Source: an uncultured Gammaproteobacteria bacterium (lineage in GTDB: Bacteria > Pseudomonadota > Gammaproteobacteria > Pseudomonadales > Pseudohongiellaceae). From it: DNA of 64,000 nucleotides. Positions 27,991 through 38,495 of this stretch are shown piece by piece; within the stretch, counting starts at the first letter, position 1; the number at the start of each line of letters is the position of its first letter. The notes under the pieces are model-generated. The model was not told the origin of the DNA. It searched no databases and worked only from the letters and a program-made list of their open reading frames with translations. The position numbers were made by a program, and so were the translations under genes. Where the stretch lies: contig CAILUG010000046.1 of assembly GCA_903837345.1 (NCBI GenBank), forward strand, positions 62,001 to 126,000. Reading direction: 5' to 3'.

Positions 27991-28537
27991 GGGTGCCTCG
28001 CAGCTCATTAAGTGAAATGGTATTGCTGGAAAGATCAAGTCGCATGCCCTTGCTCTGCAGACGCAGTGCCGGCTTGGTAAACATCACATCAGCGTCGGTG
28101 ATGGCCACCTTGGCCGCAGGCAGCAGGTTAAGTTTGCTGGTCTCAAGCAGTATGTTACCTGTTTGCAGCGAGTTGGTGTTGGCTTTGACTGATCCTGTGA
28201 GTGTGTACTCTTCTGTGTTGCCAGTGTGGTGCAGGTTGCCTTGATTCGCTGTCACTATCCAGGGTTCAGCATTGTCCCTGAACCAGTGCAACACCGGATT
28301 GGCCATTTCGATGTGATCGTCGGCCGGATAGTGGTTGGCGCGGGTGGCAGTCAGCAACATGGTTTGTTTGCCATCTGAGCCAAACCGTTCTGTGTGCATG
28401 TTGGTGAGGTAGTAGTCGAACGGTGCATCGATATTGGCTGCCAGACCGAGGCTGTCAGCGGCATTCATGCCGGGTTTGCAACCTGCCAGCAGCAAGCCGC
28501 TTGCCAGGCAAAGACACACAGGCAGCTTCAGCTTCAT
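27980..28537 (-). CDS. lptC: LptC, LPS transport protein with a lipoprotein-like N-terminus
   Basis: Receives LPS from LptB2FG and passes it to LptA. The 185 residues show the LptC beta-jellyroll repeats (HTERFGSDGKQTMLLTATRANHYPADD, LHHTGNTEEYTLTGSVKAN, TKPALRLQSKGMRLDLSSN). Instead of the usual bitopic transmembrane anchor, the N-terminus MKLKLPVCLCLASGLLLAGC ends in a lipobox-like LLAGC. It may therefore be a lipoprotein, or keep the segment as an anchor. The ATG at 28535-28537 fits this. The gene lies 38 bp after kdsD; kdsC, which normally separates them, is missing. Confidence 0.9.
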   Translation of the reverse strand: MKLKLPVCLCLASGLLLAGCKPGMNAADSLGLAANIDAPFDYYLTNMHTERFGSDGKQTMLLTATRANHYPADDHIEMANPVLHWFRDNAEPWIVTANQGNLHHTGNTEEYTLTGSVKANTNSLQTGNILLETSKLNLLPAAKVAITDADVMFTKPALRLQSKGMRLDLSSNTISLNELRGTHAP

Positions 28538-28575
28538 GAGCAGCTCACATCGGCTGGGTTGGCACTGGTCATTGC

Positions 28576-29547
28576 TCACACCACATTGGCACGCAAGAGA
28601 TCGTGCATGGTGATGATGCCGGCCAATATGCCGTCGTCTCCGATCACGACAAGATTGTAGATCGCGTTGTCCTGCATGATTCGCGCTGCTTCTGATGCCA
28701 GCAGGCCGGGCCTTATTGATTTGAAACGTGTCGTCATCACCCCCGCTACCCTGGTTATGTGGATATCGAGCCCCTTGTCCAGCACCCGCCGCAAGTCTCC
28801 ATCTGTGAACACGCCACAAATGTTGCCATCAATGCCGCTTACCGTGGTCATGCCCAGATTCTTCGTGGTGATTTCCAGCAGTGTATCGCTGATGGTGGTG
28901 TCTTCCTGTACGCGCGGGATAGCTGCACCACCATGCATGATATCGGCAACCTTCAACAACAGGCGACGACCCAGATTGCCGCCAGGATGGGAAAATGCGA
29001 AATCTTCCGCAGTAAAGCCACGCGCTTCCAGCAGTGCCATAGCCAGTGCATCACCCATCACCAGGGCAGCGGTGGTGCTGGTAGTAGGCGCCAGACCCAG
29101 AGGGCAGGCTTCCTTGTCGACACTCGCATCAAGATTGGCATCAGCTGTGCGTGCGAGCTCGGATTGGGGATTGCCGCTCAATGCGATGAGGGGAACTCCC
29201 TTGCGTTTCAGAATCGGCAGCAGTGCCAGTATCTCGATGGTGTTGCCGGAGTTTGACAAGGCCAGCACCACATCATCGCGCGTCACCATGCCGATGTCGC
29301 CGTGGCTGGCTTCAGCTGGGTGCACAAAATAGGACGGGGTGCCCGTGCTGGCCAGAGTGGCGGCAATCTTGTTGGCAATGTGGCCGGATTTTCCCATGCC
29401 CATGACTATGACGCGGCCTTTGCAATCCAGGATCAACTGACAGGCTTTGGCAAAAGACTGGTCGATTCGTGATTGCAGCATGGCCACTGCATCCCGCTCC
29501 AGTGCGATGGTGGAGAGGGCAGTTTTGATAAAATTTTCTGCTGACAT
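28576..29547 (-). CDS. kdsD: KdsD, D-arabinose-5-phosphate isomerase
   Basis: Converts ribulose-5-phosphate to arabinose-5-phosphate for Kdo synthesis (LPS inner core). The 323 residues comprise an N-terminal SIS domain (VMGMGKSGHIANKIAATLASTGTPSYFVHPAEASHGD, SNSGNTIEILALLP, the metal-type PTTSTTAALVMGDALA) and two C-terminal CBS motifs (residues about 205-320, including GVFTDGDLRRVLDKG). I chose the ATG at 29545-29547 (MSAENFIKTA); upstream codons lack homology. It is divergent from ibaG, whereas in Pseudomonas the mla operon lies between these two genes. Confidence 0.94.
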   Translation of the reverse strand: MSAENFIKTALSTIALERDAVAMLQSRIDQSFAKACQLILDCKGRVIVMGMGKSGHIANKIAATLASTGTPSYFVHPAEASHGDIGMVTRDDVVLALSNSGNTIEILALLPILKRKGVPLIALSGNPQSELARTADANLDASVDKEACPLGLAPTTSTTAALVMGDALAMALLEARGFTAEDFAFSHPGGNLGRRLLLKVADIMHGGAAIPRVQEDTTISDTLLEITTKNLGMTTVSGIDGNICGVFTDGDLRRVLDKGLDIHITRVAGVMTTRFKSIRPGLLASEAARIMQDNAIYNLVVIGDDGILAGIITMHDLLRANVV

Positions 29548-29848
29548 GTTATATGGCTGGAAAAATGGCAAGGCAGTGTATGCCAAATGGCCTACCTTGC
29601 AAACCTCGCCCATGGTTCGTTGATCCCGGAAGGGCACAGTTATTCCTGCGGTTTGCCTTGGGCTCGATCCCCCCTTTGGGATAGAATTGGCAGGACAAAT
29701 TCCGCTTCACCCCCAAGTTGCGTTGCCTGTCCAACTCTCAAGGCCGAGAGCCCTTGCAGGAACTTTGTGCGCGGCTTTGGTCGTGATCGGCCTTTTGGTG
29801 GTCAATTAACAGTGTTCTTTGAAAAGTACCGATTACCGAGGAAGTGAC
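29548..29848. other. Divergent intergenic region kdsD / ibaG
   Basis: About 300 bp with no gene. A possible forward promoter for ibaG is TTGGGC (29658-29663), an 18-bp spacer and TAGAAT (29682-29687). A short inverted repeat ATCCC/GGGAT overlaps the spacer. No remnant of the mla genes that normally lie here could be recognised by eye. Confidence 0.4.
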
Positions 29849-30088
29849 ATGGCAATGCCAACTGCAGAAATTTCAGACTTGCTGACTGCGGCTTTCCCGG
29901 GAGGCACGATCAATGTAGGTGGTGCGGAAGGCAAGTATCAGGTCACCATCGTGTCAGCCTTCTTTGCTGGCATGAATCGGGTAAAGCGTCAGCAGAGTGT
30001 CTACAAAGTACTGAATCCGCATATCCAGAGCGGGGCCATTCATGCCGTCAACATGCAGTTGCAGACACCGGAAGAATCCGGTCAATGA
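29849..30088 (+). CDS. ibaG: IbaG, BolA family protein
   Basis: BolA-like protein that works with monothiol glutaredoxins in iron-sulfur trafficking and influences the envelope. The 79-residue protein has the BolA helix-turn core: AEGKYQVTIVSAFFAGMNRVKRQQSVYKVLNPHIQSGAIHAVNMQLQTP condensed into one domain, with the invariant FxGxxRVxRQQ-type block and a conserved histidine in AIHAV. The ATG at 29849 follows GAGGAAG. It is 65 bp upstream of murA, the standard ibaG-murA pairing in gammaproteobacteria. Confidence 0.92.
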   Translation: MAMPTAEISDLLTAAFPGGTINVGGAEGKYQVTIVSAFFAGMNRVKRQQSVYKVLNPHIQSGAIHAVNMQLQTPEESGQ

Positions 30089-30135
30089 CACAGGCTGGGC
30101 AAAGCCCGCGCAGTTTCCTGGTCACATATATCTAG

Positions 30136-31419
<1,284 letters not shown>

Positions 31420-31426
31420 GTCCTCC

Positions 31427-32080
31427 ATGAATCCGCAAAAACTTGTCATAGCACTCACCAAGGGACGCATCCTGGATGAAGTGCTGCCTTTGCTGGAAAA
31501 GGCCGGAGTGGTGCCATCGGAAACGATTGGCAACAGCCGCAAGCTGTTGTTCAACAGCAATCTGCCGGACGTACAGCTGATGGTGATCCGTGGCTCCGAT
31601 GTGTGCACCTATGTCGAGTTGGGCAGTGCTGATATCGGCATTGCCGGCAAAGACATGATTCTTGAATATGGTTCCCAGGGCTTCTATGAGCCGGTGGATC
31701 TCAGGATTGCCCGCTGTCGGCTGATGACCGCGGCACCGACCGGTGCCAGCCTCGACAGCCCGCGATTGCGGGTTGCCAGCAAGTTCGTGAATATTGCCAA
31801 GCAGTATTTTGCCAGACTCGGCAGGCAGGTCGACATCATCAAACTCAATGGCGCGCTGGAACTGGCGCCGCTGATGGGCCTGGCTGATTGCATTGTTGAT
31901 ATTGTCGACACCGGCAACACCTTGCGTGCACACGGCCTGGAGCCGCGCGATTTCATTGCCGAAATCTCGACACGTGTGATCGTCAACCGGGCAGCAATGA
32001 AGATCAAGCACGAGCGTGTCCAAAGTCTGTTGCAACGCTTGCAGGCTGCAGTCGATGCAATGCCGGCTGTGAAGGTCTGA
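31427..32080 (+). CDS. hisG: HisG, ATP phosphoribosyltransferase (short form)
   Basis: First step of histidine synthesis, joining ATP and PRPP. The 217 residues are the short form, which lacks the regulatory ACT-like domain and needs HisZ as partner (hisZ is not in the window). Family blocks: [43 protein letters not shown], and [21 protein letters not shown] chose the ATG at 31427; the frame is open further upstream inside murA. The gene starts 7 bp after murA and is 5 bp from hisD. Confidence 0.95.
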   Translation: MNPQKLVIALTKGRILDEVLPLLEKAGVVPSETIGNSRKLLFNSNLPDVQLMVIRGSDVCTYVELGSADIGIAGKDMILEYGSQGFYEPVDLRIARCRLMTAAPTGASLDSPRLRVASKFVNIAKQYFARLGRQVDIIKLNGALELAPLMGLADCIVDIVDTGNTLRAHGLEPRDFIAEISTRVIVNRAAMKIKHERVQSLLQRLQAAVDAMPAVKV

Positions 32081-32085
32081 TACCC

Positions 32086-33399
32086 ATGGCACTGATTCTG
32101 AAAACCCTGGATGCAGATGCTCCTGATTTCGCCAGTGAGCTGCGCACAGCACTGGCGTGGGACACGCTCTCGTCACCCGAGATTGAAAAGCGGGTAAACG
32201 AGATCTTGCAGGATGTAAAAAAGCGTGGCGATGAAGCTGTAGTGCATTGGACCCGGACCTTCGACAAGGTGGATGTTGCTTCGGTAGCGGGCCTGAAGAT
32301 TTCACCGGATCGCATGCAGGCGAGTTTGCGGAATCTGCCGGCAGCACAGGCTGATGCGCTGCGAACTTCTGCCGAGCGCATACGTCGCTATCATGAGAAG
32401 CAACTCCAGGTTTCGTGGCGCTATACCGATGCAGATGGATCGAGCTTCGGTCAACAGATAACGCCACTCGACCGGGTTGGCATGTATGTGCCAGGTGGCA
32501 AAGCCAGCTATCCCTCGACAGTACTAATGGACGCGATTCCGGCAAAAGTGGCAGGCGTCAAGGAAATCATCGCAACGTTGCCGACACCCAATGGCGTCGT
32601 GAACGAACTGGTATTGGCCGCACTTGCACTGGCGGAAATCGATCAGGTCTTTACTGTCGGTGGCGCGCAGGCGATTGCGGCCCTGGCTTATGGCACCGCA
32701 ACCATTCCTGCGGTCGACAAGATCGTAGGCCCGGGCAATATCTATGTGGCCACAGCCAAAAAAGCCGTGTTCGGCCAGGTAGGTATTGACATGGTGGCTG
32801 GCCCATCAGAAATCCTGGTTATCTGCGACGGCCAGACCGATCCTGACTGGATCGCGATGGATCTGTTTTCCCAGGCAGAGCATGATGAAGATGCCCAGTC
32901 GATACTGGTCTGTCCTGATGCCGGATTTCTTGGCAAAGTGCAGGCGAGCATGGATCGACTGCTGCCAGGCATGGAACGTTCGGCAATTATCGCAAGCTCA
33001 CTGGCCAGGCGTGGCATGTTCATCAAAGTGAAGGATCTGGCCGCAGCGGCGGCAGTATGCAATCTGGTTGCGCCGGAGCACCTGGAGTTGTCTGTGGCGG
33101 ATCCGGAAGCCTTGCTGCCGCTGATTCGTCATGCCGGTGCAATTTTCATGGGGCGTTACACATCAGAGGCGCTGGGCGATTACTGCGCAGGTCCCAGTCA
33201 TGTGCTGCCTACTTCCGGCACTGCACGTTTTTCTTCGGCGCTGGGTGTCTATGATTTCCAGAAGCGCTCGTCGGTTATTTACTGCAGTGCTGATACAGCC
33301 GGGCAGTTGGCCAAACCCACTTCAGTGCTGGCAAGAGCGGAAAGCCTGACGGCGCATGCGCGCTCAGCCGAGTTGCGCGACAAGCACTGGAAGTTCTGA
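32086..33399 (+). CDS. hisD: HisD, histidinol dehydrogenase
   Basis: Zinc enzyme for the last two steps of histidine synthesis (histidinol to histidine, two NAD+). The 437 residues include [43 protein letters not shown], the catalytic/metal region [14 protein letters not shown], and [20 protein letters not shown] with further metal ligands. ATG at 32086. It is followed directly by the convergent algW-like gene; hisC, which usually comes next, is absent. Confidence 0.97.
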   Translation: MALILKTLDADAPDFASELRTALAWDTLSSPEIEKRVNEILQDVKKRGDEAVVHWTRTFDKVDVASVAGLKISPDRMQASLRNLPAAQADALRTSAERIRRYHEKQLQVSWRYTDADGSSFGQQITPLDRVGMYVPGGKASYPSTVLMDAIPAKVAGVKEIIATLPTPNGVVNELVLAALALAEIDQVFTVGGAQAIAALAYGTATIPAVDKIVGPGNIYVATAKKAVFGQVGIDMVAGPSEILVICDGQTDPDWIAMDLFSQAEHDEDAQSILVCPDAGFLGKVQASMDRLLPGMERSAIIASSLARRGMFIKVKDLAAAAAVCNLVAPEHLELSVADPEALLPLIRHAGAIFMGRYTSEALGDYCAGPSHVLPTSGTARFSSALGVYDFQKRSSVIYCSADTAGQLAKPTSVLARAESLTAHARSAELRDKHWKF

Positions 33400-33413
33400 G
33401 CAAAACCCAGGCA

Positions 33414-34649
33414 TTAGCCCTTGGTATTTGGGGCAGCAGCAGGCTTTTTGGGTTCGTCGGACTGGGTGTCGATCATGGTGGGTGTGCCCTTGCCCAGAAT
33501 CACCGGAATCTGCAGAAACTGGCCCGGGTTTTTCGCGCCACCCTCCCTGTACACGGTCAGCATCACCAGTTTGAATGAAGGCAGGTTGCTGATTTTGGCA
33601 ATTTCACGCTGGCTTTCTGTGGGATCCTTGAGATTGGCAAAATGGATTTTCTGGTCGCCAACAGCAATGATCAAATCCCCGTCCTGCATGCCGGCCCTGT
33701 CCGCCGGGCCTTTTGGTGTCACCGCCTTGACGTGAAAACCCTGGATCAACTCCCCTGAATTTTTCAACATGGTGCTGATGGCTACATCTGTGGTTACCCC
33801 CAGATAGCCACTGGAACCACTTGATGCATACTCTTCGCGCAATTCCTGCAACAGCTTGATCGCCTGCCCGGCATCAATGGCAAAACTGATGCCTTCTGAA
33901 CCCCCGGATTCGGACACGATGGAGGAGTTGATGCCGAGCAGATCGCCATTGACATCGATCAGTGCGCCCCCGGAGTTGCCGGGATTGATGGCAGCATCAG
34001 TCTGGATGGTGAAGCTGTCATCCTTGCGCCACAGTGCGCTCACAATGCCGGAACTGACGGACTGTCCGATGTTGTGGGGATTGCCGATAGCCAGTACTAC
34101 ATCGCCAATATTCAGTTTGTTGCGGTCACTCAAGGTCAGAAAGGGCAGGTTGTCCTTGTTTACCTTGATCAGTGCGAGATCATGCCTGGTATCAAGTTGT
34201 ACAAGATCAGCGGCAAGTTCTTCGCCATCGTTGAGTGTCACGGTGATCTGTGGAAGGCTCGTAATGCTGTTCGGGTCATCACCGAAAAACACATGGTAAC
34301 TGGTAACAATATAGCCATCCTTGCTGATGATGACTCCCGAGCCGAGGCTGTTGCTTTGCCCAATCTGGGTTTCCCGAACCAGATATGGCAGTAATAACGA
34401 AGGGCGAAGCCGCGTATGTGCTACCTGGTTCAGTGAGTTGATACTGACCACTGCGGGTGCCGCTTTCTTGATAGCCGCACTATACGACACTGGTGCCAGG
34501 GATGCGCTGGCAGCATTGGGGGTTGCTTCGGCCTTGAAGGAGGCCAGTACAGGGATGTGGGCTGTCAGCCAGGGTGCCATCAGGAGTGTGAGGGCAAAGC
34601 TGAGACCGGCCAGCACTGGCCATACAAAATAATTAAGCAGATTCTTCAT
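33414..34649 (-). CDS. algW: AlgW/DegS-type periplasmic serine protease
   Basis: Membrane-anchored HtrA-family protease that starts RseA/MucA cleavage in the sigma-E envelope response. The 411-residue protein has one N-terminal transmembrane anchor (residues 5-25), a trypsin-like domain with His119, Asp157 and Ser226 (GNSGGAL), and one PDZ domain (about residues 290-395), the single-PDZ layout of DegS/AlgW rather than DegP. The C-terminus carries a Pro/Lys-rich extension (DEPKKPAAAPNTKG). I chose the ATG at 34647-34649; the frame opens ten codons earlier. Convergent with hisD, 14 bp apart. Confidence 0.92.
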   Translation of the reverse strand: MKNLLNYFVWPVLAGLSFALTLLMAPWLTAHIPVLASFKAEATPNAASASLAPVSYSAAIKKAAPAVVSINSLNQVAHTRLRPSLLLPYLVRETQIGQSNSLGSGVIISKDGYIVTSYHVFFGDDPNSITSLPQITVTLNDGEELAADLVQLDTRHDLALIKVNKDNLPFLTLSDRNKLNIGDVVLAIGNPHNIGQSVSSGIVSALWRKDDSFTIQTDAAINPGNSGGALIDVNGDLLGINSSIVSESGGSEGISFAIDAGQAIKLLQELREEYASSGSSGYLGVTTDVAISTMLKNSGELIQGFHVKAVTPKGPADRAGMQDGDLIIAVGDQKIHFANLKDPTESQREIAKISNLPSFKLVMLTVYREGGAKNPGQFLQIPVILGKGTPTMIDTQSDEPKKPAAAPNTKG

Positions 34650-34755
34650 GAAGGATGCATTTGTTGTAAAAGGGGGCACCAGGGCAACTGGTGCGTTTAG
34701 TCTTGATCATGGCCCAGTATAATGCCGCTACCTCCCCGCGGCCATTTTAACAGTC

Positions 34756-35112
34756 ATGAATCGGCATTCCCGTACCGTTTATTCCACTTCAGCCGGCAGG
34801 TTGTGCCCTGATTGCAGCAAGCCGGTCGATGCCTGCATATGCCAGACGCTGCGCCAACAGCAGATCAAAGGCGATGGCGTGGTAAGAGTTGCGCGTGAAA
34901 CCAAGGGCCGGGCCGGCAAAGGTGTCACTCTCATCAAAGGCCTGGCGCAGTCGGAAACAGAACTCAAAGCCACTGCCAGCATGATGAAACAGTTGTGTGG
35001 TACTGGCGGCACCGTGAAAGAGGGTGTGATAGAAATACAGGGAGATCAACGCGATAAACTGCTGGCATGGCTGCTGGCGAAAGGCTTCAAGGCCAAACTG
35101 GCCGGTGGCTGA
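34756..35112 (+). CDS. yciH: YciH, SUI1/eIF1-like translation factor
   Basis: Bacterial homologue of eIF1, thought to affect start-codon fidelity. The 118 residues have a short N-terminal part with a CxxC...CxC pattern (LCPDCSKPVDACICQ, possible metal site) and the SUI1 core (GVTLIKGLAQSETELKATASMMKQLCGTGG, VKEGVIEIQGDQRDKLLAWLLAKGFKAK). ATG at 34756. It is divergent from algW and 24 bp upstream of the DUF1244 gene. Confidence 0.93.
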   Translation: MNRHSRTVYSTSAGRLCPDCSKPVDACICQTLRQQQIKGDGVVRVARETKGRAGKGVTLIKGLAQSETELKATASMMKQLCGTGGTVKEGVIEIQGDQRDKLLAWLLAKGFKAKLAGG

Positions 35113-35136
35113 ACTTCCAACCAGGAGGAAAGTGTA

Positions 35137-35430
35137 ATGAACAACAATGTCGAACTGGAAGCAGCGGTGTTTCGCCGTTTATTGCAACATCTCGACAGTC
35201 GCAAGGATGTGCAAAACATCGACCTGATGAACCTTGCCGGGTTTTGCCGCAATTGCCTGTCGAAATGGTATGTGGCTGCCGCCGCCGAGCGCGGCGAAAC
35301 CATCAGTTATGAACAAGCCAGGGAACTGGTCTACGGGTTGCCTTATGAAGAATGGAAGCAACTGTATCAGCGGGAATCAACACCTGCACAAAAGGCAGAA
35401 TTTGCTGCTGCCAGCAAGGACAAGCATTGA
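35137..35430 (+). CDS. DUF1244 domain protein
   Basis: A 97-residue protein matching the DUF1244 family, whose most conserved stretch is DVQNIDLMNLAGFCRNCLSKWY (seen at residues about 24-45), with two cysteines in FCRNC that suggest a metal or redox site. Function is not established. The ATG at 35137 has AGGAGG eight to thirteen bases upstream, a very strong ribosome-binding site. It ends exactly where the convergent YciI-like gene ends. Confidence 0.85.
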   Translation: MNNNVELEAAVFRRLLQHLDSRKDVQNIDLMNLAGFCRNCLSKWYVAAAAERGETISYEQARELVYGLPYEEWKQLYQRESTPAQKAEFAAASKDKH

Positions 35431-35730
35431 TCAGTTCTGTCGGGTATGCGGAACTATCCGCGCCTGCCGTATATCAATCTTGTCCCACACCTTGCCCTTT
35501 ACGTAAGGATCATTCTGCAGTGTTTGATCCAGACTGGCGCGGTCCGGAAAATCCAGATGCATGGTCGAGCCGATCATCTTGCCCTGGTCATCAAGGATGG
35601 CACCGCCACTGAGCAGGTGGCCCATGGCAATCAGTTCACGGACCCCGGCGAGATGTGCTTCCCGGTTTGCCAGGCGGCGGGCAGGCGCATCTGCGTCTGT
35701 GTAATCCATTGCTGTCACTACAAATTGCAT
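35431..35730 (-). CDS. YciI-like protein
   Basis: A 99-residue ferredoxin-like fold protein of the YciI family. It begins MQFVVTAMDYTDADAPARRLANREAHL; the R...H-L pattern and GHLLSGGAILDDQGKMIGS followed by a DPYVKGKVW motif are characteristic. YciI proteins are proposed dehydratases or dehalogenase-like enzymes with an Asp-His pair, but most are uncharacterised. The ATG at 35728-35730 is preceded by the stop of the aldehyde dehydrogenase gene only 7 bp away, so both are likely on one transcript. Confidence 0.82.
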   Translation of the reverse strand: MQFVVTAMDYTDADAPARRLANREAHLAGVRELIAMGHLLSGGAILDDQGKMIGSTMHLDFPDRASLDQTLQNDPYVKGKVWDKIDIRQARIVPHTRQN

Positions 35731-35737
35731 GGTGGGC

Positions 35738-37183
35738 TCACACTTCGCTGATGAACTTGGTGATGAGACAGGCATCAAATCCTTCAGTGCCTTCTTCGCT
35801 GCCATGGCCGCTTTCCTTGATGCCGCCAAACGGTGACTCCGGCACGGAAATGGCGTAGCTGTTGAGGCCGATCATGCCGGCTTCAAGTTGCTCGCCCAGC
35901 AGTTTGAGACGCTTGCCGGAATCGGTGAATGCGAACGCCGCCAGCCCATAAGGCAGGCGGTTGGCTTTGGCTATCACTTCCTCAAAGTCCCTGAACGGAT
36001 TGATGCACGCGACCGGGCCAAATGGTTCCTCATTCATGATGCGGGCACTGTCCGGGATATTGGACAAGACGGTCGGTTTGTAGAAGAAGCCGGGACCTGC
36101 AATGGCTTCACCACCTGTGTTCAGGGTGGCGCCGTGCTTTACAGCATCCTGGATCAATGCATTGACTGCTTCACGACGACGGGCGTGGATCATCGGGCCC
36201 ATGTTGTTGGCTTCATCGAGTTGATTGCCGATCTTCATCTTGTTGACGCGGGCAGTAAAGCCGGCAACAAACTTCTCGTAAATGGATTCATGCACGTAAT
36301 AACGGGTTGGCGACACACATACCTGACCGCCGTTGCGGAATTTGGCCATAACGCTCAGGTCCAGCACGTGTTCCAGATTTACATCATCAAATACCAGCAC
36401 TGGTGCATGCCCACCCAGTTCCATCGTGGTTCTTATCATGCGTTCAGCACAGATCTTCATAAGCTCTTTGCCGATCGGAACCGAGCCTGTGAAGGTCAGT
36501 GCACGCACGACGCCGGAACGCAGGATGTACGGGCAAACCTCTGCAGGTACGCCATAGACCAGATTGACTGCGCCATCCGGTACGCCCGCTTCCTGCAAGG
36601 CTTTGACCATCAGGATGGCAGATGCAGGGGTATCTTCAGCAGCCTTCAATATGCAGGAACAGCCGGCACCCAGCGCTGCCCCCAGTTTGCGGGCCGGATT
36701 TCCCTGCGGGAAATTCCACGGGGTGAACGCTGCAACCGGACCAATCGGCTGACGCATCACCAGCATGCGGGCACCCGCCTGACGCTGAGTCAGCACGCGG
36801 CCATAGGTACGACGGCCTTCCTCGGCATACCACTCCAGCACTTCGGTGGCCATGTGCAGCTCAATACGGGATTGTGCAATCACCTTGCCGGATTCCATCG
36901 AAGCCACTTTGGTGACCTGTTCACCTCGTTGTTTCAGCAAATCGGCGGCTTTGCGCAGGATCTCACCGCGTTTTTCCGGCAGCATGCTGCTCCAGGCCTT
37001 GAAGCCCTTTTGTGAGGAAGCCAGCGCGCGGTCGAGATCAGCGGTGGTGGCATGCGGAAGCTCGCCCAGCACCTCGCCGGTGGCCGGATTGAGCACGGGT
37101 TCACTCTTGCGATCGCCTTTGGAGATCCATTCGCCGTCGATAAACAACTGCAATTCTGGGTATAGATTGGTGGTGCCGGACAT
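35738..37183 (-). CDS. NAD(P)-dependent aldehyde dehydrogenase, succinate-semialdehyde dehydrogenase type
   Basis: Oxidises an aldehyde to an acid. The 481 residues have the ALDH landmarks TPWNFPQGNPARKLGAALGAG (cofactor site), FTGSVPIGKEL, general-base Glu255 in MELGGHAP, catalytic Cys289 in GGQVCVSPTR, and EEPFGPVACI. The overall pattern is closest to GabD-like or alpha-ketoglutaric-semialdehyde enzymes, but the substrate cannot be read. The ATG at 37181-37183 is divergent from the LigW-like gene, sharing a 152-bp control region, so both may serve one catabolic route. The YciI-like gene follows. Confidence 0.88.
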   Translation of the reverse strand: MSGTTNLYPELQLFIDGEWISKGDRKSEPVLNPATGEVLGELPHATTADLDRALASSQKGFKAWSSMLPEKRGEILRKAADLLKQRGEQVTKVASMESGKVIAQSRIELHMATEVLEWYAEEGRRTYGRVLTQRQAGARMLVMRQPIGPVAAFTPWNFPQGNPARKLGAALGAGCSCILKAAEDTPASAILMVKALQEAGVPDGAVNLVYGVPAEVCPYILRSGVVRALTFTGSVPIGKELMKICAERMIRTTMELGGHAPVLVFDDVNLEHVLDLSVMAKFRNGGQVCVSPTRYYVHESIYEKFVAGFTARVNKMKIGNQLDEANNMGPMIHARRREAVNALIQDAVKHGATLNTGGEAIAGPGFFYKPTVLSNIPDSARIMNEEPFGPVACINPFRDFEEVIAKANRLPYGLAAFAFTDSGKRLKLLGEQLEAGMIGLNSYAISVPESPFGGIKESGHGSEEGTEGFDACLITKFISEV

Positions 37184-37335
37184 GGGCCAACTCCTGGGAG
37201 GGAAGGGCAGATTTGAGGGCGGCTATGATCCCCTAAAATCGTCCTGCCGGCAAAATGTTCCTGTGCTTGCAAGCGCGGAGTGCTGTCGTATCATGCGGCG
37301 GTTTTCAGAGAGCTTTTCAACCTTGCGGAGTGCTT

Positions 37336-38391
37336 ATGTCTGCCCAAACAACCATAAAACCCAATCCCGACTACAAACGCATAGCGACTGAGGAGGCCTG
37401 GGCACCGGCCGAGCTCATCGTGCGCTATCGCAAATTGTACGAAAGTGGCTCGCTGGGCGATCCCGGCTTCGACAGCTTGTGGGGCTTCTATTCCTCGTCG
37501 ATGGCGCCGCGCCCGGTGTTCATCCGCGAAAAGCTGGCTGATCTTGGTGCAATGCGTATTGCCGACATGGATGCCACCGGCATTGACCACCAGATACTGT
37601 CACTGACATCGCCAGGTGTGCAGGTGTTTGACAAGGCAACAGCAGTTTCGCTGGCCAGGGAAACCAATGACATGCTCGCCGATGCTGTGCGCAAGCACCC
37701 GACCCGCTTCAGTGGCCTGACTGCCATCGCACCGCATGCGCCAGAGCAGGCAGCTCAGGAGCTCGAACGCTGCAGCAAGTTCGGCTTCAAGGGCATCATC
37801 ATCAACTCGCATACCCAGGGCGAATACCTGTCGGATCCCAGGTTCTGGGCCATCTTCGAAGCGGCTGAAGCGATGAACCTGCCAATCTACATCCATCCCA
37901 ACACCCCGCCACCAAAGATGATTGAACCCTTTGTGGAAGCAGGGCTGGATGGCGCCATCTTTGGATTCGGCGTCGAAACCGGCTTGCATCTGTTGCGGAT
38001 CATTACTGCCGGTGTGTTCGACCGATTCCCCAGGCTGCAGATCATTGTGGGCCACATGGGCGAGGCTCTGCCTTACTGGATGTACCGACTCGATTACATG
38101 CATGCGGCCGGCGTGAAAGCAGCACGTTATGAGTGCATGAAGCCGCTCAAGAAGAAAGTCAGCGACTACCTCAGGGAGAACGTCTACATCACCAACAGTG
38201 GTGTTGCCTGGGAGCCGGCCATCAAATTTGCGCAGCAAGTCTGTGGAGTCGACCGTGTGATGTATGCAATGGATTACCCGTATCAATATTCACCGCAGGA
38301 AGTGATTGATCTCGACAACATGACCATGGATATCGGCACCAAGAAAAAGTTTTACCAGAGTGTGGCCGAGAAGGTGTTCAAACTGGTTTGA
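37336..38391 (+). CDS. Amidohydrolase-2 family decarboxylase, LigW-like (5-carboxyvanillate decarboxylase type)
   Basis: Metal-dependent non-oxidative decarboxylase of the ACMSD/gamma-resorcylate decarboxylase group. The 351 residues follow LigW of sphingomonads closely as I remember it: RIATEEAW at the start, SLWGFY, RIADMDATGID, NSHTQGEYL, GLDGAIFGFGVETGLHLLR, VGHMGEALPYW, and NSGVAWEPAIKF followed by AMDYPYQY. Probable metal ligands are Glu19, His187 and Asp313; Arg59 and Arg264 sit where LigW binds the substrate carboxylate. LigW turns 5-carboxyvanillate into vanillate in biphenyl-lignin breakdown. The ATG at 37336 has GGAG nearby. Gamma-resorcylate or another ortho-hydroxy aromatic acid remains possible as substrate. 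Confidence 0.82.
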   Translation: MSAQTTIKPNPDYKRIATEEAWAPAELIVRYRKLYESGSLGDPGFDSLWGFYSSSMAPRPVFIREKLADLGAMRIADMDATGIDHQILSLTSPGVQVFDKATAVSLARETNDMLADAVRKHPTRFSGLTAIAPHAPEQAAQELERCSKFGFKGIIINSHTQGEYLSDPRFWAIFEAAEAMNLPIYIHPNTPPPKMIEPFVEAGLDGAIFGFGVETGLHLLRIITAGVFDRFPRLQIIVGHMGEALPYWMYRLDYMHAAGVKAARYECMKPLKKKVSDYLRENVYITNSGVAWEPAIKFAQQVCGVDRVMYAMDYPYQYSPQEVIDLDNMTMDIGTKKKFYQSVAEKVFKLV

Positions 38392-38470
38392 TCCCGGGGC
38401 ACTGTCGGCAGTTAACTGAAAGTTTCTCTTTGAAATACTGATAGTTGGCATTGCTTGACCCACTATCTGT

Positions 38471-38493
38471 TGGTTGTTCATTAACCAATGGTT
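38471..38493. promoter_or_regulatory. Operator-like repeats before the XRE-family gene
   Basis: Three half-sites, TGGTT (38471-38475), AACCA (38483-38487) and TGGTT (38489-38493), form two overlapping inverted repeats that end three bases before the GTG start. This is a reasonable place for autorepression by the HTH protein. Confidence 0.4.
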
Positions 38494-38495
38494 GA

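Noticed and set aside
27981-28819. Extended lptC frame reaching into kdsD as a fused or remnant kdsC
   Set aside because: The extra residues are an out-of-frame shadow of the kdsD C-terminus and show no HAD phosphatase motifs.
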